Part shown: positions 27,027-35,962 of the stretch, one piece after another
Numbering within the stretch: the first letter of the stretch is position 1
Layout of the letters: the number at the start of each line of letters is the position of its first letter
From: Pedobacter sp. MC2016-15
GTDB taxonomy: Bacteria; Bacteroidota; Bacteroidia; Sphingobacteriales; Sphingobacteriaceae
Length of the DNA: 64,000 bases
Reading direction: 5' to 3'
NCBI RefSeq assembly: GCF_026239695.1
Contig: NZ_JAPIVS010000003.1
Location: forward strand, 682,001 to 746,000
Notes under the pieces: model-generated
What the model was told of the DNA's origin: nothing
The model's input: the letters and a program-made list of their open reading frames with translations, nothing else
Database searches by the model: none
Position numbers and translations under genes: made by a program

Positions 27027-28163
27027 ATGAAGCACAAAATGAAACTCAATAGCACTCTTTTTCTGGCTCTGATGGTCACTGCTACGCATTCCTTTGCACA
27101 GAAAACACCGGCAAAAAAATCAGTGCTGGCAGCCATGGCATCTACCAATGCCTATTTTATGAAAAAATGGCCTGATCCGGGAACATCGATCACCACCAAT
27201 ACTACCCGGCCAAGTAATATCTGGACCAGGGCAGTATATTATGAAGGACTGATGGCGCTGCATACTGTTGAACCTTCAAAGGAATATTACGACTATGCCA
27301 CTGAATGGGGGGTAAAACATAAATGGGGATTACGTGGCGGAGTAAGTACAAGGAATGGGGATAACCAGGCCTGCGGGCAGACCTATATCGATCTGTACAA
27401 TATCGATCAACAGCCTGAGCGTATTAAGGATATCAAGGAATCGATCGATCTGATGATGAAATCCGGTAAGATTGACGACTGGACCTGGATTGATGCCTTG
27501 CAGATGGGAATGCCGGTCTTTGCTAAGCTGGGGGTCTTGTATAAAGATAATGCCTATTATGAGTACATGTATAAAATGTATATGCATACCAAAACTGCCG
27601 AAGGCGGAGGTCTCTACAACAGCAAAGACCAGTTATGGTGGCGTGATAAATCTTTTGTTCCACCATACAAAGAGCCAAATGGCGAAGACTGCTACTGGTC
27701 GCGCGGCAATGGCTGGGTCATCGCAGCATTGGTAAGAGTATTGGATATTATGCCAAAAGATGCCCCTCACCGTGATGAATATCTGAAAACCTATAAAGAA
27801 ATGTTATCGGCATTATTGCCTGTTCAGCGTCCTGACGGATTCTGGAATGTGAGTCTGCATGATGCAGGAAACTTTGGTGGCAAGGAAACATCAGGAACAG
27901 CGCTTTTTGTATATGGTATGGCCTGGGGCATCAATAACGGCTTTATTGATGCCAAAGTATACAAACCCGTACTGGTAAAAGCATGGAATGCCATGATCAG
28001 AGATGCGGTGACCGAGGATGGTTCCCTGGGTTTTGTACAGGGGACAGGTAAAGAACCTAAAGACGGTCAGCCGGTAACCTTTACCAGCAGACCGGATTTC
28101 GAAGATTATGGCCTCGGTTGTTTCCTGCTGGCAGGTACAGAAGTGTATAAACTGAAAAAATAA
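27027..28163 (+). CDS. Unsaturated rhamnogalacturonyl hydrolase-like GH105
   Basis: 378 residues, (alpha/alpha)6 barrel, signal peptide about 1-24 (TATHSFAQ). GH105 enzymes remove unsaturated galacturonic acid from rhamnogalacturonan oligosaccharides made by lyases. The catalytic Asp is D156 in WTWIDALQMGMP, and the aromatic substrate-binding WSRGNGW motif is at about residue 227-233. Only 2 bp separate it from the GH2 gene, and rhaM follows 1 bp after its stop. No polysaccharide lyase is encoded in this operon, so the unsaturated substrate must come from a lyase elsewhere. Confidence 0.93.
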   Translation: MKHKMKLNSTLFLALMVTATHSFAQKTPAKKSVLAAMASTNAYFMKKWPDPGTSITTNTTRPSNIWTRAVYYEGLMALHTVEPSKEYYDYATEWGVKHKWGLRGGVSTRNGDNQACGQTYIDLYNIDQQPERIKDIKESIDLMMKSGKIDDWTWIDALQMGMPVFAKLGVLYKDNAYYEYMYKMYMHTKTAEGGGLYNSKDQLWWRDKSFVPPYKEPNGEDCYWSRGNGWVIAALVRVLDIMPKDAPHRDEYLKTYKEMLSALLPVQRPDGFWNVSLHDAGNFGGKETSGTALFVYGMAWGINNGFIDAKVYKPVLVKAWNAMIRDAVTEDGSLGFVQGTGKEPKDGQPVTFTSRPDFEDYGLGCFLLAGTEVYKLKK

Positions 28164-28164
28164 G

Positions 28165-28473
28165 ATGAAAGCAGCATTTAAAATGAAACTGAAGCCGGGA
28201 TCTGCGGCTGAATACAAAAAGCGGCATGATGAAATCTGGCCCGAACTTGCTGCTTTGCTGAAAGCAGAGGGGCTAAGTGATTATACGATTTTTCTGGATG
28301 AAGAAACACATACCCTTTTTGCGGTACAGCAGCTGAGCGGAAAAGGCTCACAGTCGTTAGGTGAGAGGGAGATCGTTAAAAGATGGTGGGCGTATATGGC
28401 AGATATCATGGAAACAAATCCTGATCATTCACCGGTTTCGGTGCCCCTGCTGCAAGTATTTCATATGGATTGA
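28165..28473 (+). CDS. rhaM: L-rhamnose mutarotase
   Basis: 102-residue dimeric cytosolic enzyme that interconverts alpha and beta L-rhamnose. Length and motifs match the family: the active-site H21 in KKRHDEIWPEL, LSDYTIFLDEETHTLFAV, and the WWAYMADIMETNPDHSPV block near 73-90. It is the only intracellular enzyme within the exported-enzyme run, and shows that free L-rhamnose is an expected product. No rhamnose isomerase, kinase or aldolase gene is nearby. It begins 1 bp after the GH105 stop codon. Confidence 0.96.
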   Translation: MKAAFKMKLKPGSAAEYKKRHDEIWPELAALLKAEGLSDYTIFLDEETHTLFAVQQLSGKGSQSLGEREIVKRWWAYMADIMETNPDHSPVSVPLLQVFHMD

Positions 28474-28483
28474 TCGATATAAA

Positions 28484-31264
28484 ATGAGGAAAACCCTGAT
28501 GATATTGTCTTTGCTCGCTGCTACAGTCAGCGTGGAAGGACAAGTAAAAAAACAAGCAACCAGCCCCTGGCCAAAGGTAGAGCAGCAAATGCGGCCCTGG
28601 ACCAGATGGTGGTGGATGGGAAATGCGGTGGATGAAAAAAATCTTTCAGCTGCACTTGCTGCCTATGCTGCAGCGGGAATAGGAGGAGTAGAGATTACCC
28701 CAATATATGGAGCAAAAGGTTTTGAGGACCGGTATATCGATTTCCTGTCGCCCAAATGGATAAGCATGCTGAATTTTACGGTGAAAAAGGCAGCGGCACT
28801 GGATATGGGGGTGGATATGAATACTGGCACAGGCTGGCCCTTTGGGGGACCACAAATCACCCCGGAATTTGCTGCGTCGAAACTGGTAGTCCAGCGTTAT
28901 ACTATTCCTAAAGGGCAAAGCCTGTCGGAACCTCTGCTGGTACAGGACGAAAAACAAAAGAAAGCAGGTGCTGTCCTGCAGGCCGTAACTGCCTATGCCA
29001 CGGATGGAGAAGTTTTCAACCTCTTCGATCAGGTAGACGCTACAGGACATCTGAACTGGTCTCCGGCAGCTGCTGATGCAGAAATTTATGCCATATTTTC
29101 TGGCAGGACCCTGCAGCAGGTGAAAAGAGCCGCGCCGGCAGGTGCAGGTTATACCCTGGATCATCTGGACAAGGCCTCTGTAGATGTATATCTGAAAAGA
29201 TTTGATCAGGCTTTTGCTGGAAAATCACCGGGAATCCGGTCTTTTTTTAATGATAGTTATGAGGTGTACGGAGCCAACTGGAGTCCTGCCTTCCTCAAAG
29301 AATTCAAAAGGTTAAAGGGATATAATCTCAGCAGCCATATCAGAGAACTCACAGGTAAAGATTCTACCAGCACCGAAAGCGGCAGGCTGAAATCTGATTA
29401 CCGGGAAACAATGAACCAGCTGCTGCTGGAAAACTTCACTCAGAACTGGACGGAATGGGCACACCGCTACAAGAGTAAAACCAAAAACCAGAGCCACGGT
29501 TCTCCGGGAAACCTTTTAGACCTCTATGCCACGGTGGATATTCCCGAAACGGAAACTTTTGGCTCCAGCCATTTCGATATTCCCGGACTGAGGCGCGACA
29601 AAGCGGATATCCGCAATGTAGATCCCGATCCGATGATGAGCAAGTTTGCCAGCTCTGCGGCACATACCGGTGGAAAGACACTGGTATCTTCAGAAACCTT
29701 TACCTGGCTGACAGAGCATTTTAAAACCTCCTTTTCACAGGCAAAACCCGAAGCAGAGCAGTTGTTCCTGTCGGGCATCAACCACATTTTTTATCACGGT
29801 ACGACCTTTTCACCGCCCGATATCCCTTTTCCGGGATGGCTTTTTTACGCCTCCGCGAACATGGTACCCGCAAATAGTCTCTGGCCACATCTGAAGGGCA
29901 TGGACGATTACTTCAGCCGTTGCCAGTCGCTCCTGCAGGCGGGCAAGTCTGACAATGAACTGCTGATCTACTGGCCGGTTTATGATGCATGGGCCAGCCC
30001 GAAGGGGCTGGATATGCCGATGAAGGTTCACGATGTGGATGAATGGCTCTACCCGACAGAATTTTACAGGCAGAGCCTGAAACTGGCGGAACTGGGGTAT
30101 TCCTTTGATTTTGCATCCGACCACATACTGGCGAAGGCAAAAGCAAGTCGGGGCCAACTGCTGACCTCAGCACAGGCCAGTCCCTATCAGACGCTCATTG
30201 TGCCTGCGGCCCGCTATATGCCACTGAAAACACTGGAGGATATCCTGGCACTGGCAAAAAATGGAGCAACGGTGATCTTTCAGGAGCTGCCTGAAGATGT
30301 TCCCGGCTGGAGCAACCTGGAGCAGAACAGGGCAGCATTTAAAAGCCTGATTGCCGGTATGGGATTAAAATCCCTGAGCACTGGGCTGATGGGGAATACC
30401 TACGGAGCCGGTCAGCTGCTGCAGGCAAGGGATTTACATCAGGCACTGCAGTTCAAAAAAATTGAAGGAGAACAACTGAGCCGCACAGGATTGAAGTTTA
30501 TCCGCCGGAAATTAAACGAGGGCAAATATTATTTCCTGGTGAACCATACGGCGAAAACTATTGATGAATGGATTCCATTGCAGGCAAAGGCTAAGACTAT
30601 CACCATTCTGGATCCTCAGAGCGGGGATTATGGTCAGGCCCTTACACAAGATAAGGAGGGCAGAACCTGGGTGAAGGTTTGCCTGCAGCCGGGTGAAACG
30701 CTGTTCCTCCAATCAGGGACAAAAAAAGCAGATAAATCATGGGTTTATCTTTCTCAACCTGCAAAGGCATTACGACTGGATAAGGACTGGAACCTGCATT
30801 TTACGCAGGGAGGACCTGCTTTACCGGCAGATAAACACCTGGACAAACTGGTGTCCTGGACTGCACTGAATGACTCTTTAACTACTGCATTTTCGGGTAG
30901 CGGAGTGTATTCCAATACGTTCATGTTGCCGCAAAAGCTACAGCGGGAATATGTGCTTGATCTGGGCAAGGTCAATGAAAGCGCGCATGTATGGGTAAAT
31001 GGCAGGGATGCCGGATTCATCTGGAGTATCCCTTTCCGGGCAAGGATAGGCAAGTTGCTGAGGCCAGGTAAAAACACTATTAAAATTGAGGTAGCCAACC
31101 TGATGGCAAACAGGATCAGGTATATGGATCAGCATCATATGCCCTGGAGAAATTATCATGAAATCAACTTCGTCAATATTAATTACAAACCCTTCGATGC
31201 TTCTGTATGGGAGCCTATGCCATCAGGACTGATCGGTCCTGTGCAGATTACAGGTTACAATTAG
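28484..31264 (+). CDS. Exported alpha-L-rhamnosidase (GH106)
   Basis: 926 residues. The ATG at 28484 is preferred since it yields a signal peptide (MRKTLMILSLLAATVSVEGQ) 10 bp after rhaM; the longer frame upstream overlaps rhaM and is not credible. The GH106 N terminus RPWTRWWWMGNAVDEKNL and GIGGVEITPIYG is near residues 35-75, MGVDMNTGTGWPFGG near 110, and the C-terminal carbohydrate-binding-like beta-sandwich shows VWVNGRDAGFIWSIPFRARI. GH106 enzymes are inverting rhamnosidases acting on RG-I or RG-II. It is the last structural gene of the operon. Confidence 0.94.
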   Translation: MRKTLMILSLLAATVSVEGQVKKQATSPWPKVEQQMRPWTRWWWMGNAVDEKNLSAALAAYAAAGIGGVEITPIYGAKGFEDRYIDFLSPKWISMLNFTVKKAAALDMGVDMNTGTGWPFGGPQITPEFAASKLVVQRYTIPKGQSLSEPLLVQDEKQKKAGAVLQAVTAYATDGEVFNLFDQVDATGHLNWSPAAADAEIYAIFSGRTLQQVKRAAPAGAGYTLDHLDKASVDVYLKRFDQAFAGKSPGIRSFFNDSYEVYGANWSPAFLKEFKRLKGYNLSSHIRELTGKDSTSTESGRLKSDYRETMNQLLLENFTQNWTEWAHRYKSKTKNQSHGSPGNLLDLYATVDIPETETFGSSHFDIPGLRRDKADIRNVDPDPMMSKFASSAAHTGGKTLVSSETFTWLTEHFKTSFSQAKPEAEQLFLSGINHIFYHGTTFSPPDIPFPGWLFYASANMVPANSLWPHLKGMDDYFSRCQSLLQAGKSDNELLIYWPVYDAWASPKGLDMPMKVHDVDEWLYPTEFYRQSLKLAELGYSFDFASDHILAKAKASRGQLLTSAQASPYQTLIVPAARYMPLKTLEDILALAKNGATVIFQELPEDVPGWSNLEQNRAAFKSLIAGMGLKSLSTGLMGNTYGAGQLLQARDLHQALQFKKIEGEQLSRTGLKFIRRKLNEGKYYFLVNHTAKTIDEWIPLQAKAKTITILDPQSGDYGQALTQDKEGRTWVKVCLQPGETLFLQSGTKKADKSWVYLSQPAKALRLDKDWNLHFTQGGPALPADKHLDKLVSWTALNDSLTTAFSGSGVYSNTFMLPQKLQREYVLDLGKVNESAHVWVNGRDAGFIWSIPFRARIGKLLRPGKNTIKIEVANLMANRIRYMDQHHMPWRNYHEINFVNINYKPFDASVWEPMPSGLIGPVQITGYN

Positions 31265-31278
31265 GGTGATATTTGGTT

Positions 31279-31296
31279 TACGCAATCGTTTGCGTA
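31279..31296. promoter_or_regulatory. Palindrome TACGCAA-TCGT-TTGCGTA
   Basis: A perfect 7-bp inverted repeat with a 4-bp spacer sits between the rhamnosidase stop and the regulator gene. On the reverse strand it reads ACGCAAACGATTGCGT, similar in form to LacI/PurR-type operators. It is not followed by a T run, so an operator is more likely than a terminator. Confidence 0.45.
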
Positions 31297-31300
31297 CTTT

Positions 31301-31340
31301 GTGCAAAGTTTAGCTATTCCGATTTAGCTAAACTTTGTAC
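31301..31340. promoter_or_regulatory. 40-bp near-perfect inverted repeat, candidate autoregulatory operator
   Basis: The arms 31301-31316 and 31325-31340 match over 15 of 16 bp around an 8-bp spacer; the inner 13 bp (CAAAGTTTAGCTA) are perfect. The right arm includes a second small palindrome TTTAGCTAAA at 31323-31332, and an ACTTTG-TG-CAAAGT palindrome (31296-31309) overlaps the left arm. It lies 33 bp before the GntR gene. The TTTAGC half-site recurs before susC. Confidence 0.6.
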
Positions 31341-31372
31341 TTTGAACAGGCAACCAATTATAACACCAGCAG

Positions 31373-32404
31373 ATGAAACTAAATGATTTTTTCAACTATA
31401 TACAAGTTGACGGGTACTCTGCCATCCCTAAATATTTACAAATAACCAAGTCTGTTTTAACCGCTATTGAACTGGGCAAGTTAAAGAAAAATGACACCCT
31501 GCCCTCCATCAATGAGGTGAGTTATGAACTTGAAATCTCGCGTGACACCGCAGAAAAGGGCTATAAACACCTTAAAAATCTGGGCATACTAGGATCTATT
31601 CCAGGTAAAGGTTATTATGTACTGAATGAGGACTACCATCAGAAGCTGAAAATTTGCCTGATGTTCAACAAGCTCAGCAACCACAAGAAGATCATTTACG
31701 ATGCTTTTGTAGATGCCATTGGCGAGCATGTAGCTATCGATTTTTATATCTATAACAACGATTTTTCCTTGTTTAAGGAGCTACTGACTACCAAAAATGA
31801 GCAATATTCCCATTATGTGATCATCCCTCATTTCATTGAAGCCAGTGTGGATGAGTATGAAATCTTAAATACCATCCCCAAAAGCAAGCTGATCCTGATG
31901 GACAAAATGATTCCCGGAATTGAAGGGGAATTTGGCTCAGCTTATGAGAATTTTGAAAAAGATATCTTCCAGGCACTGGAAAAAGCGCTTGATCCCCTGC
32001 ATAAGTACCATACACTCAAGTTGATTTTTCCTGAACAAACGTATTTTCCTGAAGAAATCAAAAAAGGTTTCAGTAAATTCTGTGATCAGTATGGCTTTAT
32101 ACAAAAAGTTGTGAATGATGTGGCTCATGAACCGATCAGTGAAGGAGAGGTGTTTATCAACCTGATGGAAGATGACCTGGTAACGCTGATAGAAAGAATC
32201 AAGATGCTCAATTTTAAAATTGGTAAACAGGTAGGGCTGATCTCCTATAATGAAACCCCCTGGAAAAAGATTATCCTAAATGGGATTACTACAATTTCTA
32301 CTGATTTTCAGAAGATGGGACGTATCGCTGCAGACCTGATTCTCAGAAATTCCAGGGAACAGGTGGAGGTGCCGTTTTATTTAACGCTTCGAGACTCACT
32401 CTGA
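31373..32404 (+). CDS. GntR-family regulator with LacI-like sugar-binding domain
   Basis: 343 residues. The N-terminal winged helix (about 1-85) shows the GntR pattern IPKYLQITKSVLTAIELGKLKKNDTLP with NEVSYELEISRDTAEKGYKHL as recognition helices and GILGSIPGKGYYV as the wing. The C-terminal part (about 90-340) is a type-1 periplasmic-binding-like fold, as in LacI, with VGLISYNETPWKKII and IAADLILR. Bacteroidota use this fusion for cytosolic sugars such as rhamnose or fucose. Placed directly after the pectin operon, it probably senses rhamnose or a derivative and binds the TTTAGC palindromes; this link is inference. Gene assignment as rhaR is possible but unproven. Confidence 0.88.
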   Translation: MKLNDFFNYIQVDGYSAIPKYLQITKSVLTAIELGKLKKNDTLPSINEVSYELEISRDTAEKGYKHLKNLGILGSIPGKGYYVLNEDYHQKLKICLMFNKLSNHKKIIYDAFVDAIGEHVAIDFYIYNNDFSLFKELLTTKNEQYSHYVIIPHFIEASVDEYEILNTIPKSKLILMDKMIPGIEGEFGSAYENFEKDIFQALEKALDPLHKYHTLKLIFPEQTYFPEEIKKGFSKFCDQYGFIQKVVNDVAHEPISEGEVFINLMEDDLVTLIERIKMLNFKIGKQVGLISYNETPWKKIILNGITTISTDFQKMGRIAADLILRNSREQVEVPFYLTLRDSL

Positions 32405-32420
32405 TCTTGCGCTAAAGCGC

Positions 32421-32428
32421 TACCTTTG
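32421..32428 (+). promoter_or_regulatory. -7 promoter element TACCTTTG of the helicase gene
   Basis: Exact TAnnTTTG match ending 5 bp before the ATG at 32434. In this phylum the first transcribed base lies about 4-5 bp after this element, so the mRNA would have almost no leader. Confidence 0.55.
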
Positions 32429-32433
32429 CAGAA

Positions 32434-34341
32434 ATGGAATATTTCAAACAGCTTCTGGATCTGCTGAAAACAGAGAAAGAAGAAGACCAGAACGCCTACC
32501 TGAAACTTACTGAATCCGCAACCGTTGCAGAACGCCGGGCAAATGGATTAACCTGGTACCCGATCGCTATACGGGGCTCCGAAATGAGCAGGGGAGATTA
32601 TCTTACGGTAGAACTGGAACGCACCACGCATCAGGATATCAATCATCAGCTTCGCTTTGGTGCCGCTGCGGTGCTGTTTTCCAATCATGATCCCAAAACT
32701 GACCGTGTGGAGGGGGTGATTTCACACTCCGCTGGAAATAAACTGAAGATTACCCTTCGCACAGATGAACTGCCCGACTGGGCGCGCGACGGCAAACTGG
32801 GAGTGGATGTGCTGTTTGACAACAATAGTTATGATGAAATGCAGCAGGCACTTAAAACTGCCGCGGCGCGTGTGGAGCATAAAGAAGATGGGCAGCTCCC
32901 GAGGATCCTGACCGGACTTGCTTCGCCCACGTTCCATCCCGATACCTTTACCTATGCGATACCGGCACTCAATACCAGACAACAGCAGGCCGTTGATCAG
33001 ATCCTTTCTGCCAATGAGCTTGCCATCGTTCATGGCCCTCCCGGTACCGGTAAGACTACCACCCTTGTGCAGGCAATTAAGGCGCTGATCAAGAGAGACC
33101 ATCAGCAGATTCTGGTGGTTGCCCCAAGTAATACGGCAGTGGACCTGCTCAGTGAGAAACTGGCTGATGAGGGACTGAATGTGCTGAGGGTAGGAAATCC
33201 TGCACGTGTATCTGAGCGCTTAACAGCGCTGACACTGGATAATAAAATGGCTGAACACCACAGCATGAAGGAGCTTAAAAACCTGAAGAAGCAGGCCAAC
33301 GAGTATAAAAAGATGGCCCATAAGTACAAACGTGATTTTGGACGAGCCGAACAGGAACAGCGAAAAGCTTTGTTCAATGAAGCCTACAAAATCATGAAGG
33401 AAGTGGGTAATACCGAAGAATATATCATTGATGACCTGGTCGACAAGGCGCAGGTGATCACCGCCACGCTGGTGGGCTCCAATCATCATACAGTGAGGGG
33501 GCGTCAGTTTCACACTGTGGTGATCGACGAGGCGGGGCAGGCGCTTGAACCCGCCTGCTGGATACCCTTGCTCAAAGCAAAAAAGGTCATATTTGCCGGA
33601 GACCATTGCCAGCTTCCGCCCACCATCAAATCAACTGTTGCAGCGCGTAATGGGCTGAGCACTACCTTGCTCGAAAAATGTGTGGCTGCACATCCGGAAG
33701 CTGTAACACTGCTGGAGGAGCAATACCGCATGAATGAACAGATCATGGGCTATTCTTCACAGGTATTCTATGAAGGAAAACTGATTGCGCACCCTTCCGT
33801 AGCGACCCGGGTTATATTTGAGGGCGAGGCACCTCTTGCTTTTATTGATACTGCCGGCTGTGGCTTTGACGAAAAGAGCGAGGGTACGAGCACAACTAAT
33901 CCTGAAGAAGCCGTATTTCTGATCCGGCACCTTACACTGCTGGTAGAGCAGATCGCAAAAAGTGATTCATATTCCGATTTTCCATCGGTAGCGATCATCT
34001 CACCCTATAAACAACAGGTGTACATACTCAAAGATTTACTCCTTAACTCATCAGAATTACAATTGTATGCCGATAAAATAAGTGTAAATACGATCGATAG
34101 TTTTCAGGGCCAGGAGCGCGATATCGTATACATCAGTCTGACGCGAAGCAATACCGAAGGAACGATAGGTTTCCTCGCAGACATCAGGAGGATGAATGTA
34201 GCGATGACCCGTGCCAGGAAGAAACTCGTGGTAATCGGGGACAGTGCAACCCTGTCGCGATCAGCCTTCTACTCAGATTTTATCAGCTATGCTGAAAAAC
34301 ATGAGTCCTGGAGCAGCGCATGGGAGTATATTGAATCTTAA
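32434..34341 (+). CDS. SF1 DNA/RNA helicase (IGHMBP2/UPF1-like)
   Basis: 635-residue ATP-dependent helicase. A beta-barrel region precedes the motor (about 40-160). Walker A is GPPGTGKTTT at 201-210, Walker B is VIDEAGQ around D365-E366, motif III is FAGDHCQLPPT, motif IV/V include LEEQYRMNEQI and NTIDSFQGQERDIVYISLTRSN, and motif VI is RRMNVAMTRARKKLVVIGD. This set is that of UPF1-like SF1B helicases such as human IGHMBP2. Bacterial members are widespread but their role is poorly known. It is preceded by an exact -7 element and followed 25 bp later by an SseB-like gene. Confidence 0.93.
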   Translation: MEYFKQLLDLLKTEKEEDQNAYLKLTESATVAERRANGLTWYPIAIRGSEMSRGDYLTVELERTTHQDINHQLRFGAAAVLFSNHDPKTDRVEGVISHSAGNKLKITLRTDELPDWARDGKLGVDVLFDNNSYDEMQQALKTAAARVEHKEDGQLPRILTGLASPTFHPDTFTYAIPALNTRQQQAVDQILSANELAIVHGPPGTGKTTTLVQAIKALIKRDHQQILVVAPSNTAVDLLSEKLADEGLNVLRVGNPARVSERLTALTLDNKMAEHHSMKELKNLKKQANEYKKMAHKYKRDFGRAEQEQRKALFNEAYKIMKEVGNTEEYIIDDLVDKAQVITATLVGSNHHTVRGRQFHTVVIDEAGQALEPACWIPLLKAKKVIFAGDHCQLPPTIKSTVAARNGLSTTLLEKCVAAHPEAVTLLEEQYRMNEQIMGYSSQVFYEGKLIAHPSVATRVIFEGEAPLAFIDTAGCGFDEKSEGTSTTNPEEAVFLIRHLTLLVEQIAKSDSYSDFPSVAIISPYKQQVYILKDLLLNSSELQLYADKISVNTIDSFQGQERDIVYISLTRSNTEGTIGFLADIRRMNVAMTRARKKLVVIGDSATLSRSAFYSDFISYAEKHESWSSAWEYIES

Positions 34342-34366
34342 AAGTAAGTTTAGTATATTAGTAGTA

Positions 34367-35005
34367 ATGGTTTCGAACAAAAGTTACATCGACAATCTGG
34401 TCAGGGTGCTTGCGGCAAACCCTGCTATAGAAAAAGCTTACTTTGGTCTGCTCTATAATGAACAACAGGAAAAGGACGATCTGTATCTGGCTATTGAACA
34501 CCAGGGCATGGCAGAAGAAATACAGACCATGACCGATATCGTGAGGCAGACCTTTCTTCCGAACAGGGAGATTTTTTTTACCTCTACGGCTGTTCAACCG
34601 GAGTTTTTCGAATTTATAGAAAGCAGCAACTTTCCCTTTTATATCAAAAACCGATCGCTGCCACTAAATATGGCGATCATGAACCAGTGGTTTGATCCCG
34701 AAGCATACCGGAGCCATCTGTTGTTCCAGGTGAGAACCGCAAAGGTGACCTCTTTGTTCAAAGATTTTGATCCCATGAGTAATGTGCTGAATTTCCAAAC
34801 CTTTGTGAGGAATGGCAGGGAGTTTATTCCTTTGTTTTCGGAAAGGGAGATGATTTTCAAGAGCGGCATGACAGAGGTGCCCTCTGATCTGACGGTACTG
34901 GAGTTCGACTGGGCAAGGATTGATGAATCGGCAGTCAGAAAGGACAGACTGTTCTTTTATGTACTCAACCCCGGGACATCCTTTGAAGTTGAATTCAATG
35001 CCTGA
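34367..35005 (+). CDS. SseB-like domain protein
   Basis: 212 residues from the ATG at 34367; the open frame extends upstream into the helicase gene but lacks a sensible start there. No signal peptide or membrane segment, so cytosolic. The N-terminal half (ALEKAYFGLLY-type beta-alpha pattern) and the C-terminal stretch FIPLFSEREMIFKSGM with RLFFYVLNPGTSFEVEF resemble the enhanced-serine-sensitivity SseB fold. The molecular role of SseB is unclear. It is likely co-transcribed with the helicase. The match is by motif recall only. Confidence 0.6.
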   Translation: MVSNKSYIDNLVRVLAANPAIEKAYFGLLYNEQQEKDDLYLAIEHQGMAEEIQTMTDIVRQTFLPNREIFFTSTAVQPEFFEFIESSNFPFYIKNRSLPLNMAIMNQWFDPEAYRSHLLFQVRTAKVTSLFKDFDPMSNVLNFQTFVRNGREFIPLFSEREMIFKSGMTEVPSDLTVLEFDWARIDESAVRKDRLFFYVLNPGTSFEVEFNA

Positions 35006-35116
35006 GCTGTATTCCTTGACAAAGGGATTACACCATTCATTTTGAACAAAAAAATAGATCTGTATCTTTAAAAAATCTTAACAGCCCCTTTTAAAGGCCA
35101 ATTTCGACTCATAAAG

Positions 35117-35944
35117 ATGAATAAGTTTCAAGTATACGCAGATCAGTTTATTGCCAGGCTCATTGATCAGCTGCCTAATTTTTTCCTGGCTCTTTTTATC
35201 CTCCTTGCCGGGATTTGGTTTATTAAACGCTTTATCCGCTTTTTGCACAGGCGCTTTCATAGAAACAGCATCGATGTTTCATTAAGTGAGTTCCTGATCA
35301 GTATCATCAATGTGGTACTTTATGTATTGCTGATCATTTCCTGTGCTTCGATGATCGGTATCCAGACCAGTTCCTTTGTAGCCGTGCTGGGAGCTGCGGG
35401 GCTGGCTGTGGGCCTTGCCTTACAGGGAAGCCTTTCCAATTTTGCCGGTGGCGTGCTCATCCTGCTGTTTAAACCGTTCAGGGTAGGCCATTTTATCACA
35501 TCCAACAACAATGTTTCCGGAACGGTGCTGAAAATAGATATTTTATATACAACCCTGAAAGCTGGAAACGGCACGACGATCTACGCCCCAAACGGTCCTC
35601 TGGCAAATGCGGTCATCAACAATGTATCAGACAACCAGACACGTCAGGCAGAATACCGGTTAAATGTTGCATATGATACCAATATAGACGATGCCCGTCA
35701 AGCAATTCTTGCTATATTAGCTCATGATAAACTGATACTCGAAGAGCCTAAACCGGCTGTGCTGGTAGGCGCCCTCAATGAAAAGGGGGTAGAGCTGATC
35801 ATCAGAGCATGGATCGAAAATGCTAACTTTTGGCCGGTTTATCACGCAAACTACCAAAAGCTGGTAGAAACAGTGAGCACTAATCATATTAATTTGCCTG
35901 CTACCACGGCCCAGATTACCCTGGTTAACCAGCCAGCACAATAA
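35117..35944 (+). CDS. mscS: Small-conductance mechanosensitive channel (MscS family)
   Basis: 275 residues, inner membrane. Three hydrophobic segments lie at about 15-40, 58-80 and 85-108. The pore helix TM3 has the Gly/Ala pattern GAAGLAVGLALQGSLSNFAGG, continued by VLILLFKPFRVGHFI, the MscS signature. The cytoplasmic cage follows with TIYAPNGPLANAVINN. It opens under membrane tension to release osmolytes. It ends 18 bp before cysE on the same strand, so mscS-cysE-cysM may be one transcript. Confidence 0.95.
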   Translation: MNKFQVYADQFIARLIDQLPNFFLALFILLAGIWFIKRFIRFLHRRFHRNSIDVSLSEFLISIINVVLYVLLIISCASMIGIQTSSFVAVLGAAGLAVGLALQGSLSNFAGGVLILLFKPFRVGHFITSNNNVSGTVLKIDILYTTLKAGNGTTIYAPNGPLANAVINNVSDNQTRQAEYRLNVAYDTNIDDARQAILAILAHDKLILEEPKPAVLVGALNEKGVELIIRAWIENANFWPVYHANYQKLVETVSTNHINLPATTAQITLVNQPAQ

Positions 35945-35962
35945 GGTATTTACCCCAACACA

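Noticed and set aside
28361..28483. Upstream extension of the GH106 gene
   Set aside because: It overlaps rhaM and spoils the signal peptide seen with the start at 28484.
31279..31296. Palindrome considered as the operon terminator
   Set aside because: No T run follows the stem; the sequence continues into another inverted repeat, so an operator is the better reading.
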